A DNA stretch of 13,447 bases from an uncultured Collinsella sp. (GCA_902465015.1 CABQLK010000054.1:1-13447), one strand, 5' to 3'; counted from the first letter of the stretch, positions 7,062-13,447 are shown. The notes: generated by a model from the letters alone, not told the origin. Translations and numbers: made by a program.

Positions 7062-7202
7062 CCCAAGGATTTCGGTTTGACTGCTCGCAATTCTGTGAAC
7101 GGGCGAGTTTTTTGGTAAGGGTAGGCGCGGTCGCACCGCCAACGGTTGATAATGGGACATCGCCCGCATCGTCCTCAGAACATCTACCGGCGGGTGTCTA
7201 AC

Positions 7203-7209
7203 GAGGGGG
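7203..7209 (+). promoter_or_regulatory. Ribosome binding site fixing the uppP TTG start
   Basis: GAGGGGG lies five bases before the TTG at 7215. The longer frame from 7146 would add a basic, non-conserved tail with no comparable site, and a GTG at 7194 also lacks one. Confidence 0.6.
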
Positions 7210-7214
7210 TCCCT

Positions 7215-8195
7215 TTGGATATTATCGAGCTTCTAAAATCTGCCTTCATGGGCCTGGTCGAGGGCATCACCGAATGGCTGCCCGTCTCGTCGACCGGTCA
7301 CATGATCTTGGTGGACGAGTTCGTCAAGATGAACGTGAGCGAGACGTTCTGGAATATGTTCCTGGTCGTGATTCAGCTTGGCGCCATTTTGGCCGTCTGC
7401 GTCCTGTTCTTCCATGAGCTCAATCCGTTCTCGTCCAGCAAGGGCAAGGAGGGCCGTCGCGACACCTGGGTACTGTGGGGCAAGATTGTGCTCGGCTGCA
7501 TTCCCGCTGCGGCGATCGGTCTGCCGCTTAACGACTGGATGGAGGAGCATTTCTACAATGCTCCCGTCGTGGCGCTGGCGCTCATTGTGTACGGCGTGCT
7601 GTTTATCGTGATCGAGAACTGGCGCGCGAGCAAGCGCGAGGAAATGGCCGTTGCCGGTTCGTTTGGTTCGCGTGCTGTGGTGTCGGGTGGACGTCCCGCC
7701 GGTGCGCACTTTGCGGTGCCCGCCGCGGCTACCGCTGAGGATGAGGACGATGACGAGAATCTGGACTTTGGCTCCATCGCCACGCTCGAGGACCTGAGCT
7801 GGAAGACTGCGCTGGGTATCGGCTGCTTCCAGGTGCTTTCGCTGGTGCCTGGTACGTCTCGCTCCGGTTCTACCATCATCGGCGGCCTGCTTTTGGGCTG
7901 TACGCGTTCGGTGGCGTCCAAGTTTACGTTCTTCCTGGCCATCCCTGTCATGTTTGGCGCGAGTGCACTCAAGCTGGTCAAATACTTCATCAAGGGCGGC
8001 ACGTTCGGCGCCAACGAGGTCGCTATCTTGGGCGTGGGCTGCGTTGTGGCCTTTGTGGTTTCGCTCATCGCCATCAAGTGGCTCATGGGCTTCGTCCGCC
8101 GTCACGACTTTAAGTGCTTCGGTGTTTACCGCATCATCCTGGGCATCGTAGTGCTCGCATATTTCTTCGTTCTGGAGCCGATGCTCGGCCTCTAA
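7215..8195 (+). CDS. uppP: Undecaprenyl-diphosphatase UppP (BacA)
   Basis: An integral membrane enzyme that removes a phosphate from undecaprenyl diphosphate to recycle the lipid carrier for peptidoglycan and other envelope polymers. Its overproduction gives bacitracin resistance in known species. With the TTG start it has 326 residues. Both family signatures are present: EGITEWLPVSSTGH (16-29, with Glu16, Glu20 and His29) and PGTSRSGST (212-220, with Arg216). Hydrophobic helices run through about 45-67, 88-104, 115-134, 198-211, 234-255, 268-292 and 303-320. Most relatives have about 260-290 residues. The excess is a hydrophilic, acidic insert at about 138-192 between the fourth helix and the second signature, including an EDEDDDE run. 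The gene is flanked by its own promoter region and terminator, so it is probably monocistronic. Confidence 0.96.
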   Translation: MDIIELLKSAFMGLVEGITEWLPVSSTGHMILVDEFVKMNVSETFWNMFLVVIQLGAILAVCVLFFHELNPFSSSKGKEGRRDTWVLWGKIVLGCIPAAAIGLPLNDWMEEHFYNAPVVALALIVYGVLFIVIENWRASKREEMAVAGSFGSRAVVSGGRPAGAHFAVPAAATAEDEDDDENLDFGSIATLEDLSWKTALGIGCFQVLSLVPGTSRSGSTIIGGLLLGCTRSVASKFTFFLAIPVMFGASALKLVKYFIKGGTFGANEVAILGVGCVVAFVVSLIAIKWLMGFVRRHDFKCFGVYRIILGIVVLAYFFVLEPMLGL

Positions 8196-8239
8196 CTTAG
8201 TCGACGCTGCGCGGCGGCCGGGGCGACAACTTGTCATTC

Positions 8240-8284
8240 AAAGGGGGTGGCATGACCAAAAGGTCTATGCTGCCCCCTTTTTCA
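8240..8284 (+). terminator. Intrinsic terminator of uppP
   Basis: AAAGGGGG (8240-8247) pairs with CCCCCTTT, and GCAT-ACC segments pair inside around an AAAA loop, with a small bulge and internal loop. The stem runs into TTTTT. It begins 44 bases after the uppP stop. Confidence 0.8.
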
Positions 8285-8321
8285 TGCCAATTTGTTCGCC
8301 CTGGCCGCCGCTCGCTGCTGC

Positions 8322-8331
8322 TGTCATGACA
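8322..8331. promoter_or_regulatory. 10-bp perfect palindrome TGTCATGACA
   Basis: A perfect palindrome in the 334-base gap between uppP and pcrA (8196-8529), flanked by a CCGCC/GGCGG pair (CCGCC near 8305-8309 and GGCGG at 8334-8338). It could be an operator or part of the repeat-like material that continues to 8390. No gene is seen in the gap. Confidence 0.25.
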
Positions 8332-8357
8332 TCGGCGGTTTCGTGATTGTCAATAGA

Positions 8358-8390
8358 TTGGTGCAAAGTAACCTGACCCCATTGCACCAA
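8358..8390. repeat. TTGGTGCAA inverted repeat with a GGGGTCAGGT-like core
   Basis: Perfect 9-bp arms TTGGTGCAA (8358-8366) and TTGCACCAA (8382-8390) enclose 15 bases. On the minus strand the spacer reads TGGGGTCAGGTTACT. From memory, GGGGTCAGGT words are common in repeats next to REP-associated (Y1, IS200-like) transposases in many bacteria. No transposase is seen here, so this may be a solo repeat or a remnant. Alternatively it is an operator about 50 bases before the pcrA -35 region. Confidence 0.4.
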
Positions 8391-8437
8391 ATCCGCTGGG
8401 GCGGGCCTGACGGTGGCGCACGGAGTCGTGGTGTGAT

Positions 8438-8468
8438 TTGCGTCGGTGTCCGCGCGGCTCGGTATACT
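8438..8468 (+). promoter_or_regulatory. pcrA: Candidate pcrA promoter
   Basis: A good -10 box TATACT (8463-8468) is preceded by TTGCGT (8438-8443) at a long 19-base spacing. It would give a leader of about 55 bases before the ATG at 8530. Confidence 0.5.
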
Positions 8469-8529
8469 GGTACGGCTCAAACTATGGCGCCGCCCGCAGG
8501 CGCGCCGTCCGTCAGATGAGGAGTCGCCC

Positions 8530-11430
8530 ATGACCCAGCCCTTGCCCTGGGAAAAGAACACCGCGGTACCCGTGCCGCCCGCGCCGGAACCCGTGCCGCT
8601 CGATGCATACACCACCCCTGCTGCGCCGGAGCCCGAGCTCGTTCCGCTCGACATCTACGACGCTCCCGCGCCGGCGCCCAAGCCCGCCAAGCCGCTCGTC
8701 GACATCGACAGCCTTAATCCCGCCCAGCGCGAGGCGGTCCTGACCACCGAGGGCCCGCTGCTGGTCCTTGCCGGCGCCGGCTCGGGCAAGACCCGCGTCC
8801 TGACCTTCCGCATCGCGCATATGCTCGGCGACCTGGGCGTTAAGCCCTGGCAGATTCTTGCCATCACGTTTACCAACAAGGCCGCGGCCGAGATGCGTGA
8901 GCGTCTGGCGGCACTCATTCCCAGCGGCACCCGTGGCATGTGGGTGTGCACCTTCCATGCCATGTGCGTGCGTATGCTGCGCGAGGACGCCGACCTGCTG
9001 GGCTACACCGGTCAGTTCACCATCTACGATGACGACGATTCCAAGCGCATGGTGCGCGATATTATGCAGGCGCTCGGTATCGAGCAAAAGCAATTCCCCA
9101 TCAATATGATCCGCAGCAAGATCAGTTCGGCCAAAAACGCCATGATCGGCCCCGAGGACATGCTCAAATCCGCCGACAGCCCCAACGACAAAAAGGCCGC
9201 GCAGGTCTACCTGGAGCTGGAACGCCGCCTGCGCGCCGCCAACGCGATGGACTTCGACGACCTGCTCGTGCGCACGCTCGAGCTGCTGCGCACCCGCCCC
9301 GAGGTGCTCGATAAGTACCAAGAGCGTTTCCGCTACATTAGCGTCGACGAGTATCAGGACACCAACCACGTCCAGTACGAGATCGCCAACCTGCTGGCCG
9401 CCAAGTACCAAAACCTCATGGTCGTGGGCGACGATGACCAGTCCATTTATAGCTGGCGCGGCGCCGACATCACCAACATCCTGGACTTTGAGAAGGACTT
9501 TAAAAACTGCAAGACCGTCAAGCTGGAGCAGAACTATCGCTCCACGGGTCATATCCTGAGCGCCGCCAATGCCGTTGTTCGCCATAACTCGCAGCGCAAG
9601 GACAAGCGCCTGTTTACGGCCGAGGGCGACGGCGAGAAGATTCAGGCCTTCCAGGCAAGCGATGAGCGCGACGAGGGCCGCTGGATTGCTGGCGAGATCG
9701 AAAAGCTGCATTCCAAGGGCACGAGCTACGACGACATCGCCGTGTTCTACCGCACCAACGCCCAGTCGCGTATTCTCGAAGATATGTTCCTGCGCGCGGG
9801 CGTGCCCTACAAGATCGTGGGCGGCACGCGATTCTTCGACCGTGCCGAGATCCGCGACGTCATGGCTTACCTCAAGATGATTGTGAACCCGGCCGACGAG
9901 ATGAGCGTCAAGCGCGTCATCAACACGCCGCGCCGCGGCATCGGCTCCACCTCGATCCAAAAGATCGAGCAGCTGGCGCGCGACAACCGTTGTTCGTTCT
10001 TCCAGGCTTGTGAGATCGCAACAGCCGAGACGGGCATGTTTAGCGCCAAGGTGCGCAACGGCCTGTCGAGCTTTGTGGCGCTGGTGCGCGAGGGTCGCCG
10101 CATGGACGGCGAGCTCAAGGACGTCGTCGAGATGATCGTCGATAAGACGGGCCTGCTGCAGGCTTTCCGCGCCGAGGGCACCATGGAGTCCGAGAGCCGC
10201 GCCGAGAACATCCAGGAATTCCTGGGCGTCGCCGCCGAATTTGAGGAGACGCACGAGGATATCGAAGGTACGCTCGAGAGCTTGGAAGAGCTGCGCGCTG
10301 CCGGTGTTGCCGATGTGCCTGCTAGCGCCGAGCCCGAGCCTGTCGTGGTGAGCGCGCCTGCGCCCGAACCGGGGCCATCTGCCCCGGTATCCTCGTTTGA
10401 GGCGCTCGTTGGCGCGCGTGACGCCGCGGGCTCCAATCCGCTCGATAGCTTGGCCGCTCCGGCGCTGTCTCCGCAGGATGCCCTGGCCGCCGCCATCGCG
10501 GGCAACGCGTATGCCGCGCCGACGGAGATGCCGGCGGGTGCCGTGCATGCCGACGAGATCGAGCGCACCTACGGTCCGCTCACCTGTAAGGCGCTGCCGG
10601 CGCTCATGGAGTGGCTGGCCCTGCGCTCCGACTTGGATTCCCTGGCCGGCGAGACGCATGCCATTACCATGATGACCATCCACTCCGCCAAGGGCCTGGA
10701 GTTCCCGGCGGTGTTCGTGGCCGGCATGGAGGAGGGTATCTTCCCGCACGTGCACGACTTTGGCGGTAGTGACGATCCGGGCAAGCTCGAGGAGGAGCGT
10801 CGCTTGGCCTACGTCGCCATCACGCGTGCTCGCAAGCGCCTGTTCCTGACCTATGCGGCCACGCGTCGCACCTACGGCTCGACCTCTGCCAACCCGCGCT
10901 CGCGCTTCCTCAACGAGATTCCGTTTGAGGATATCGAGTTTAGCGGCATCGGTTCTGCCGGTTTTGAGGGCACGGGCTGGGAGAAGCGCGGCGACCGTCA
11001 CGGCACCTTTGGCTCGGGCATGGGCTCGGATATGTACGGCGGCAAGGTGTTTGGCTCGCATACGCGCTCGACCGGCGGTTCCGGTTCGCGCGGCGGATCG
11101 AGCTTTGACGATTTCTTTGGCGGCAGCAGTTACGGGACCGAGCGCCATCGTGGGGTCTCGCCCGACGCCGGCCGTGTTGCCTCGACCTTTGGCTCAGGCG
11201 CGCCGCGAGCTAAAAAGCCGTCGTCCAAGGTGTCCCCGACGGTGGAGCGCAAGGTCGATCGTGCTAGCGCATCACAGGACTTTGCCGCAGGCGATACTGT
11301 AAGCCACAAGACCTTTGGTACGGGTACCGTAATCTCGGTCGCCGGAGACATGATCGAGGTTCAATTCGAAAAGACCGGCCAGACCAAAAAGCTAATGAAA
11401 GGTTTTGCACCGATCGTCAAGCTGTCGTGA
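8530..11430 (+). CDS. pcrA: ATP-dependent DNA helicase PcrA/UvrD, enlarged
   Basis: A superfamily 1A 3'-5' helicase for repair, replication restart and clearing RNA polymerase or recombinase from DNA. All motifs are present: Q-motif region LNPAQREAV (62-70), Walker A GAGSGKT (82-88, Lys87), Ia ITFTNKAAAEM (112-122), II VDEYQDTN (272-279), III GDDDQSIYSWRGAD (300-313), IV LEQNYRS (332-338), V TIHSAKGLEF (716-725) and VI YVAITRARKRL (761-771). The C-terminus (about 918-966) is the PcrA Tudor-like domain (GDTVSHKTFGTGTVISV), known to bind RNA polymerase. At 966 residues it is over 200 longer than usual PcrA. Extra parts are a Pro/Ala/Glu-rich N-terminus (1-58), an Ala/Pro-rich insert (about 585-680) between domains 2B and 2A, and a Gly/Ser-rich linker (805-910). 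The frame opens at 8446, but the ATG at 8530 has GAGGAG six bases upstream. Confidence 0.96.
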   Translation: MTQPLPWEKNTAVPVPPAPEPVPLDAYTTPAAPEPELVPLDIYDAPAPAPKPAKPLVDIDSLNPAQREAVLTTEGPLLVLAGAGSGKTRVLTFRIAHMLGDLGVKPWQILAITFTNKAAAEMRERLAALIPSGTRGMWVCTFHAMCVRMLREDADLLGYTGQFTIYDDDDSKRMVRDIMQALGIEQKQFPINMIRSKISSAKNAMIGPEDMLKSADSPNDKKAAQVYLELERRLRAANAMDFDDLLVRTLELLRTRPEVLDKYQERFRYISVDEYQDTNHVQYEIANLLAAKYQNLMVVGDDDQSIYSWRGADITNILDFEKDFKNCKTVKLEQNYRSTGHILSAANAVVRHNSQRKDKRLFTAEGDGEKIQAFQASDERDEGRWIAGEIEKLHSKGTSYDDIAVFYRTNAQSRILEDMFLRAGVPYKIVGGTRFFDRAEIRDVMAYLKMIVNPADEMSVKRVINTPRRGIGSTSIQKIEQLARDNRCSFFQACEIATAETGMFSAKVRNGLSSFVALVREGRRMDGELKDVVEMIVDKTGLLQAFRAEGTMESESRAENIQEFLGVAAEFEETHEDIEGTLESLEELRAAGVADVPASAEPEPVVVSAPAPEPGPSAPVSSFEALVGARDAAGSNPLDSLAAPALSPQDALAAAIAGNAYAAPTEMPAGAVHADEIERTYGPLTCKALPALMEWLALRSDLDSLAGETHAITMMTIHSAKGLEFPAVFVAGMEEGIFPHVHDFGGSDDPGKLEEERRLAYVAITRARKRLFLTYAATRRTYGSTSANPRSRFLNEIPFEDIEFSGIGSAGFEGTGWEKRGDRHGTFGSGMGSDMYGGKVFGSHTRSTGGSGSRGGSSFDDFFGGSSYGTERHRGVSPDAGRVASTFGSGAPRAKKPSSKVSPTVERKVDRASASQDFAAGDTVSHKTFGTGTVISVAGDMIEVQFEKTGQTKKLMKGFAPIVKLS

Positions 11431-11437
11431 TCCCGGC

Positions 11438-11567
11438 GGACCTGGGCGGGCGTATGGGGCAACATCGCCTGCTCGGGCAGTCCTGCGCAAGACGGAGAGC
11501 ACATTAAGTGGCCTCCTTTGCGTGCGGAACTCGCGATCGATGTTGCCCCATACGCCCGCCCAGGTCC
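11438..11567. repeat. 130-nt foldback with perfect 30-bp arms
   Basis: Bases 11438-11467 and 11538-11567 are exact reverse complements over 30 bp. The left arm starts GGACCTGGGCGGG and ends GCAACATCG. The 70-base interior is also partly self-complementary: CGCAA (11486-11490) with TTGCG, GGAG (11494-11497) with CTCC, and CAC with GTG around an ATTAA tip. The left arm begins 8 bases after the pcrA stop, and the pcrA terminator lies beyond the right arm, so the whole element would be in the pcrA mRNA. No T-run follows either arm. It has no coding capacity. A miniature foldback element, a member of an interspersed repeat family, or a regulatory 3'-UTR structure are all possible. Confidence 0.9.
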
Positions 11568-11584
11568 TTGGGTAACGTTGCTAG

Positions 11585-11613
11585 ACGAGCGTTGCTTTGC
11601 TCGTTCGCTTTTT
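11585..11613 (+). terminator. Intrinsic terminator for pcrA
   Basis: ACGAGC (11585-11590) pairs with GCTCGT (11599-11604) around an eight-base loop and is followed by TCGCTTTTT. It lies about 155 bases after the pcrA stop, downstream of the large foldback. Confidence 0.6.
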
Positions 11614-11646
11614 GGTCTGGAGAGCCGGGTGGGCTGATATATATGG

Positions 11647-11686
11647 ACAAGGGGCTCCCCCGTTGGTGAACGGGGGAGCCCCTTGT
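11647..11686. terminator. 18-bp perfect hairpin after manA, probably a bidirectional terminator
   Basis: Bases 11647-11664 and 11669-11686 pair perfectly around a GGTG loop, with a very GC-rich core. It starts 23 bases beyond the manA stop on the minus strand. The T-run is poor on both strands (TTGTTGCGTTTGGG on plus, TTGTCCATATAT on minus), so it may rely on stem strength or on Rho, or protect the mRNA end. Confidence 0.7.
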
Positions 11687-11709
11687 TGCGTTTGGGTTGT
11701 TGGTGCGAA

Positions 11710-12642
11710 CTAGAGGTGGCTGATGATCAGTTCCATCTTGCCTTCGAGGTCGATGGAGCTGACGGTGCTCGGGGCCAGCAGGTGGCTTCCCTTGTGGACG
11801 GGGCCGCCGCAGACGGTGCCTTCGCCGTCGATGACCGACAGGCACATGAAGGGCCAGCGCTGGTCGAGGGTCTTGCTGCCGTTGGCGCGCACGCGATCGA
11901 CGGTGTAGCAGGGGTTGGACTCGAGCTCGGTCACGCCGTCCACCTCGGGCGCGGTCACCGTGCCGTCGGTCGGAGCCTGAGCATCAAAGTCGATGCAGTC
12001 GAGGCTCTGCTCAATGTGCAGCGGGCGCAGCTTTCCGTCGGTGCCGGGGCGGTCGTAGTCGTACAGGCGATATGTCACGTCGCTCGACTGCTGCGTCTCC
12101 AGAATCAGCGTGCCGGTCTTGATGGCGTGAACGGTGCCGGAGTCGATCTGGAAAAAGTCTCCCTTGTGAATCGGCAGCACGTTGAGCATCTCGTCCCAAC
12201 GGCCCCCCTCGATCATCTGCGCGGCCTCGGCGCGGTCGTGCGCGCGCTGGCCGACGATGATCGTGGCACCGGGCTCGCAGTCCAGTACATACCAGCACTC
12301 GGTTTTGCCCAGGCTGCCGTTCTCGTGCTTGGCGGCGTACTCGTCGTTGGGATGAATCTGGATCGAAAGGTCGTCCTTGGCGTCCAGAATCTTGATGAGC
12401 AGCGGGAACTCCTTGCCCTCGCAGTTGCCAAAGAGCTCGCGGTGCTCGGCCCACAGCCACGACAGCGTGTGGCCGGCGTACGGTCCCTCCGCAATCTGGC
12501 AGTCGCCGTTGGGATGGGCCGAGATGGCCCAGCACTCACCGATGGGACCCTCGGGAATGTCGTAGCCAAACACGGTCTCCAACTGGCGGCCGCCCCAGAT
12601 CTTCTCGTGGAAGATCGGCGTGAGTTTAATCAAATCGGACAT
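11710..12642 (-). CDS. manA: Mannose-6-phosphate isomerase, class I
   Basis: A zinc-dependent cytoplasmic cupin enzyme that interconverts mannose 6-phosphate and fructose 6-phosphate. It links mannose uptake to glycolysis and supplies mannose 6-phosphate for GDP-mannose. The 310 residues match the short Firmicutes-type ManA. Zinc ligands are visible as Gln95 and His97 in SIQIHPNDEYA, Glu115 in GKTECWYVLD and His172 in SGTVHAI. The segment ETQQSSDVTYRLYDYDR (182-198) holds the conserved active-site Arg192. The N-terminus PIFHEKIWGGRQL is typical. The frame opens at 12702, but the ATG at 12642, with GGGAG seven bases upstream, gives the family start MSDLIKLTP. An ATG two codons earlier is too close to that site. 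It follows the GntR-type regulator by 72 bases in the same direction. Confidence 0.95.
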   Translation of the reverse strand: MSDLIKLTPIFHEKIWGGRQLETVFGYDIPEGPIGECWAISAHPNGDCQIAEGPYAGHTLSWLWAEHRELFGNCEGKEFPLLIKILDAKDDLSIQIHPNDEYAAKHENGSLGKTECWYVLDCEPGATIIVGQRAHDRAEAAQMIEGGRWDEMLNVLPIHKGDFFQIDSGTVHAIKTGTLILETQQSSDVTYRLYDYDRPGTDGKLRPLHIEQSLDCIDFDAQAPTDGTVTAPEVDGVTELESNPCYTVDRVRANGSKTLDQRWPFMCLSVIDGEGTVCGGPVHKGSHLLAPSTVSSIDLEGKMELIISHL

Positions 12643-12666
12643 GTGCATACTCCCATAAGGTTGTGC

Positions 12667-12700
12667 GGGTGCCGCGTAAGACAGCTCAAAACGAGCACCC
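12667..12700 (-). promoter_or_regulatory. Mutually exclusive hairpins in the manA leader
   Basis: Read on the minus strand, GGGTGC (12700-12695) can pair with GCACCC (12672-12667). Alternatively GCTC (12696-12693) pairs with GAGC (12687-12684). Both use the same two bases, so only one can form. They lie 25-58 bases before the manA ATG, in the gap after the GntR gene. They could tune manA translation or readthrough, but short stems in GC-rich DNA may be chance. Confidence 0.25.
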
Positions 12701-12714
12701 ACCGGATTACAAAA

Positions 12715-13434
12715 CTAGGCCAGCGTTACGTTGTGCAGCTCAAAGCGGTCGCCTACGTTGTGCGAGATAGAATATTCAAACGCGGTGCCGCTATCCAAGA
12801 AGCCAATCTGGTTGAGTTCGAGCAGGGGAGAGCCGGGTTTGGTATCCAGGCGCTCGGCTTCTTCCTCGGTTGCCGCCACGGCGCGGATGGTGCGATGGAA
12901 GCTCGAAATCTTCAGCCCGCATTGCTCGCGGATAAAGCCGTAGACCGATCCGTACAGGTCCTTCTTTTTAAGGCCCGGGATCAGTTCGAGCGGCATATAG
13001 GTGTACTCGATGACGATGGGCTTCTCGTCGACCTGGCGCACGCGCACGATGTGATAGGCGAAGTCATCCTCGGCCATTCCCAGCTGGGTCGCAACCTCTG
13101 CCGGTGGATTGACGATCGAGAAATCGTAGACCACCGAGGTCACTTTCTCCCCGCGATGCTCGTACGAAAAGCCTTGGGCACGGTCGTTCTTGCCTTGAAA
13201 AAACACCTGGCCGGGAAGCCCCGCCGTGTCCTTGACGTAGGTGCCCGATCCGCGCCGGCTGGAAATAAGGCCTTCCTCGGTGATCTGCTCAATCGCTCGT
13301 TTGACGGTGATTTTGGAAACGCTATAGAGCTCACAGAACTCAACGACGGTGGGAAGCTTGTCGCCCGGTTTAAGAGCGCCATCATCGATAGTGCGACGAA
13401 TATCTGCAGCTATCGCCTCGTATTTGGGAATCAA
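12715..13434 (-). CDS. GntR family regulator, HutC/UTRA type
   Basis: A 239-residue one-component repressor or activator. Residues 1-68 are the GntR winged helix (YEAIAADIRRTIDDGALKPGDKLPT, then VSKITVKRAIEQITEEGLISSRRGSGTYV). Residues about 85-232 are a UTRA ligand-binding domain, with the typical VRQVDEKPIVIEYTYMPLELIPGL and GSPLLELNQIGF segments. In this subfamily the ligand is often a sugar phosphate or amino sugar. Upstream position in the same direction as manA suggests control of mannose or mannoside use, but other targets outside the window are likely. The start is a TTG at 13434, supported by AGGAGG four bases upstream and by the usual short N-terminal extension. The promoter lies outside the window. 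Confidence 0.93.
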   Translation of the reverse strand: MIPKYEAIAADIRRTIDDGALKPGDKLPTVVEFCELYSVSKITVKRAIEQITEEGLISSRRGSGTYVKDTAGLPGQVFFQGKNDRAQGFSYEHRGEKVTSVVYDFSIVNPPAEVATQLGMAEDDFAYHIVRVRQVDEKPIVIEYTYMPLELIPGLKKKDLYGSVYGFIREQCGLKISSFHRTIRAVAATEEEAERLDTKPGSPLLELNQIGFLDSGTAFEYSISHNVGDRFELHNVTLA

Positions 13435-13438
13435 GGAA

Positions 13439-13444
13439 CCTCCT
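13439..13444 (-). promoter_or_regulatory. Ribosome binding site of the GntR regulator
   Basis: AGGAGG on the minus strand, four bases before the TTG at 13434. It supports a TTG start so close to the window edge. Only three more bases of upstream sequence are available. Confidence 0.7.
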
Positions 13445-13447
13445 TTC

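Larger units (their letters stand above)
6966..7214. other. Divergent intergenic region between the stress protein and uppP
   Basis: No gene is seen in these 249 bases. The part nearest the stress protein (about 6985-7040) is extremely GC-rich and would form the 5' leader of that gene. The part before uppP contains a small dyad GCGGT-CGC-ACCGC (7127-7139) and a possible -10 box GATAAT (7148-7153), without a recognisable -35. Confidence 0.5.

Noticed and set aside
7084..7113. CTCGC/GCGAG hairpin followed by six T before uppP
   Set aside because: The stem is only 5 bp with a 15-base loop, and no plus-strand gene lies upstream for it to terminate. Attenuation of uppP is possible but unsupported.
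7146..7214. Upstream extension of uppP to 7146
   Set aside because: The added residues are basic and unlike UppP N-termini, no ribosome binding site precedes them, and GAGGGGG before the TTG at 7215 marks a better start.
8446..8529. Upstream extension of pcrA to 8446
   Set aside because: It would place the start before the TATACT -10 box of the likely promoter, and the ATG at 8530 has a clear GAGGAG site.
8265..8654. Minus-strand frame over the uppP-pcrA gap as a transposase remnant
   Set aside because: The translated product is low-complexity and shows none of the His-hydrophobe-His or Tyr motifs of Y1 transposases.
8512..11148. Long open frame of 878 codons antisense to pcrA, and similar long frames opposite other genes
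   Set aside because: These mirror real genes in GC-rich DNA, are Arg/His/Leu/Gly-rich, lack ribosome binding sites and match no family. The sense frames carry full domain motifs.
11438..11567. CRISPR array or insertion sequence as explanation of the inverted arms
   Set aside because: There is one inverted pair, not direct repeats with spacers, and the 70-base interior cannot encode a transposase. I could not identify a target-site duplication next to the arms.

Overview
The window is a GC-rich bacterial chromosome segment with nine complete protein genes, strong Shine-Dalgarno sites and some TTG starts. I see no rRNA, tRNA, CRISPR array or intact transposase. The codon preference, the Ala/Pro/Glu-rich insertions in housekeeping enzymes and the mix of families suggest a gut actinobacterium of the class Coriobacteriia, probably Collinsella-like. 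That placement is inference from general knowledge, not from a search.

Layout. Positions 92-826 (+) hold a protein of unknown function. It converges on a PucR-type regulator (845-2026, -). The regulator is divergent from a two-gene (+) unit: an ornithine cyclodeaminase/mu-crystallin family protein (2241-3275) and a PLP fold-type I aminotransferase (3300-4430), ended by a hairpin. Next is a two-component system: an OmpR-type response regulator (4601-5272) and a small BceS/GraS-like histidine kinase (5282-6325), closed by a strong bidirectional terminator. A universal stress protein (6528-6965, -) is followed by undecaprenyl-diphosphatase uppP (7215-8195, +) and a large PcrA/UvrD helicase (8530-11430, +). 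A GntR/UTRA regulator (12715-13434, -) and class I mannose-6-phosphate isomerase manA (11710-12642, -) form a probable operon facing pcrA.

How the genes may work together. The PucR regulator, ketimine-reductase-type enzyme and aminotransferase look like a self-contained amino acid or cyclic-imine module with its own regulator. The two-component system is of the kind that senses cell-wall antibiotics. It lies about 0.9 kb from uppP, whose product recycles the lipid carrier bound by bacitracin, but no BceAB-like transporter is present. GntR and manA look like a regulated sugar-phosphate unit.

The most unexpected structures are non-coding. A 130-nt foldback with perfect 30-bp arms starts 8 nt after the pcrA stop, and a 91-nt multi-segment palindrome begins 14 nt after the stress-protein stop. 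Both would be transcribed as large 3'-UTR hairpins and neither is needed as a terminator. A third dyad at 8358-8390 carries a word that resembles repeats linked to REP-associated transposases.
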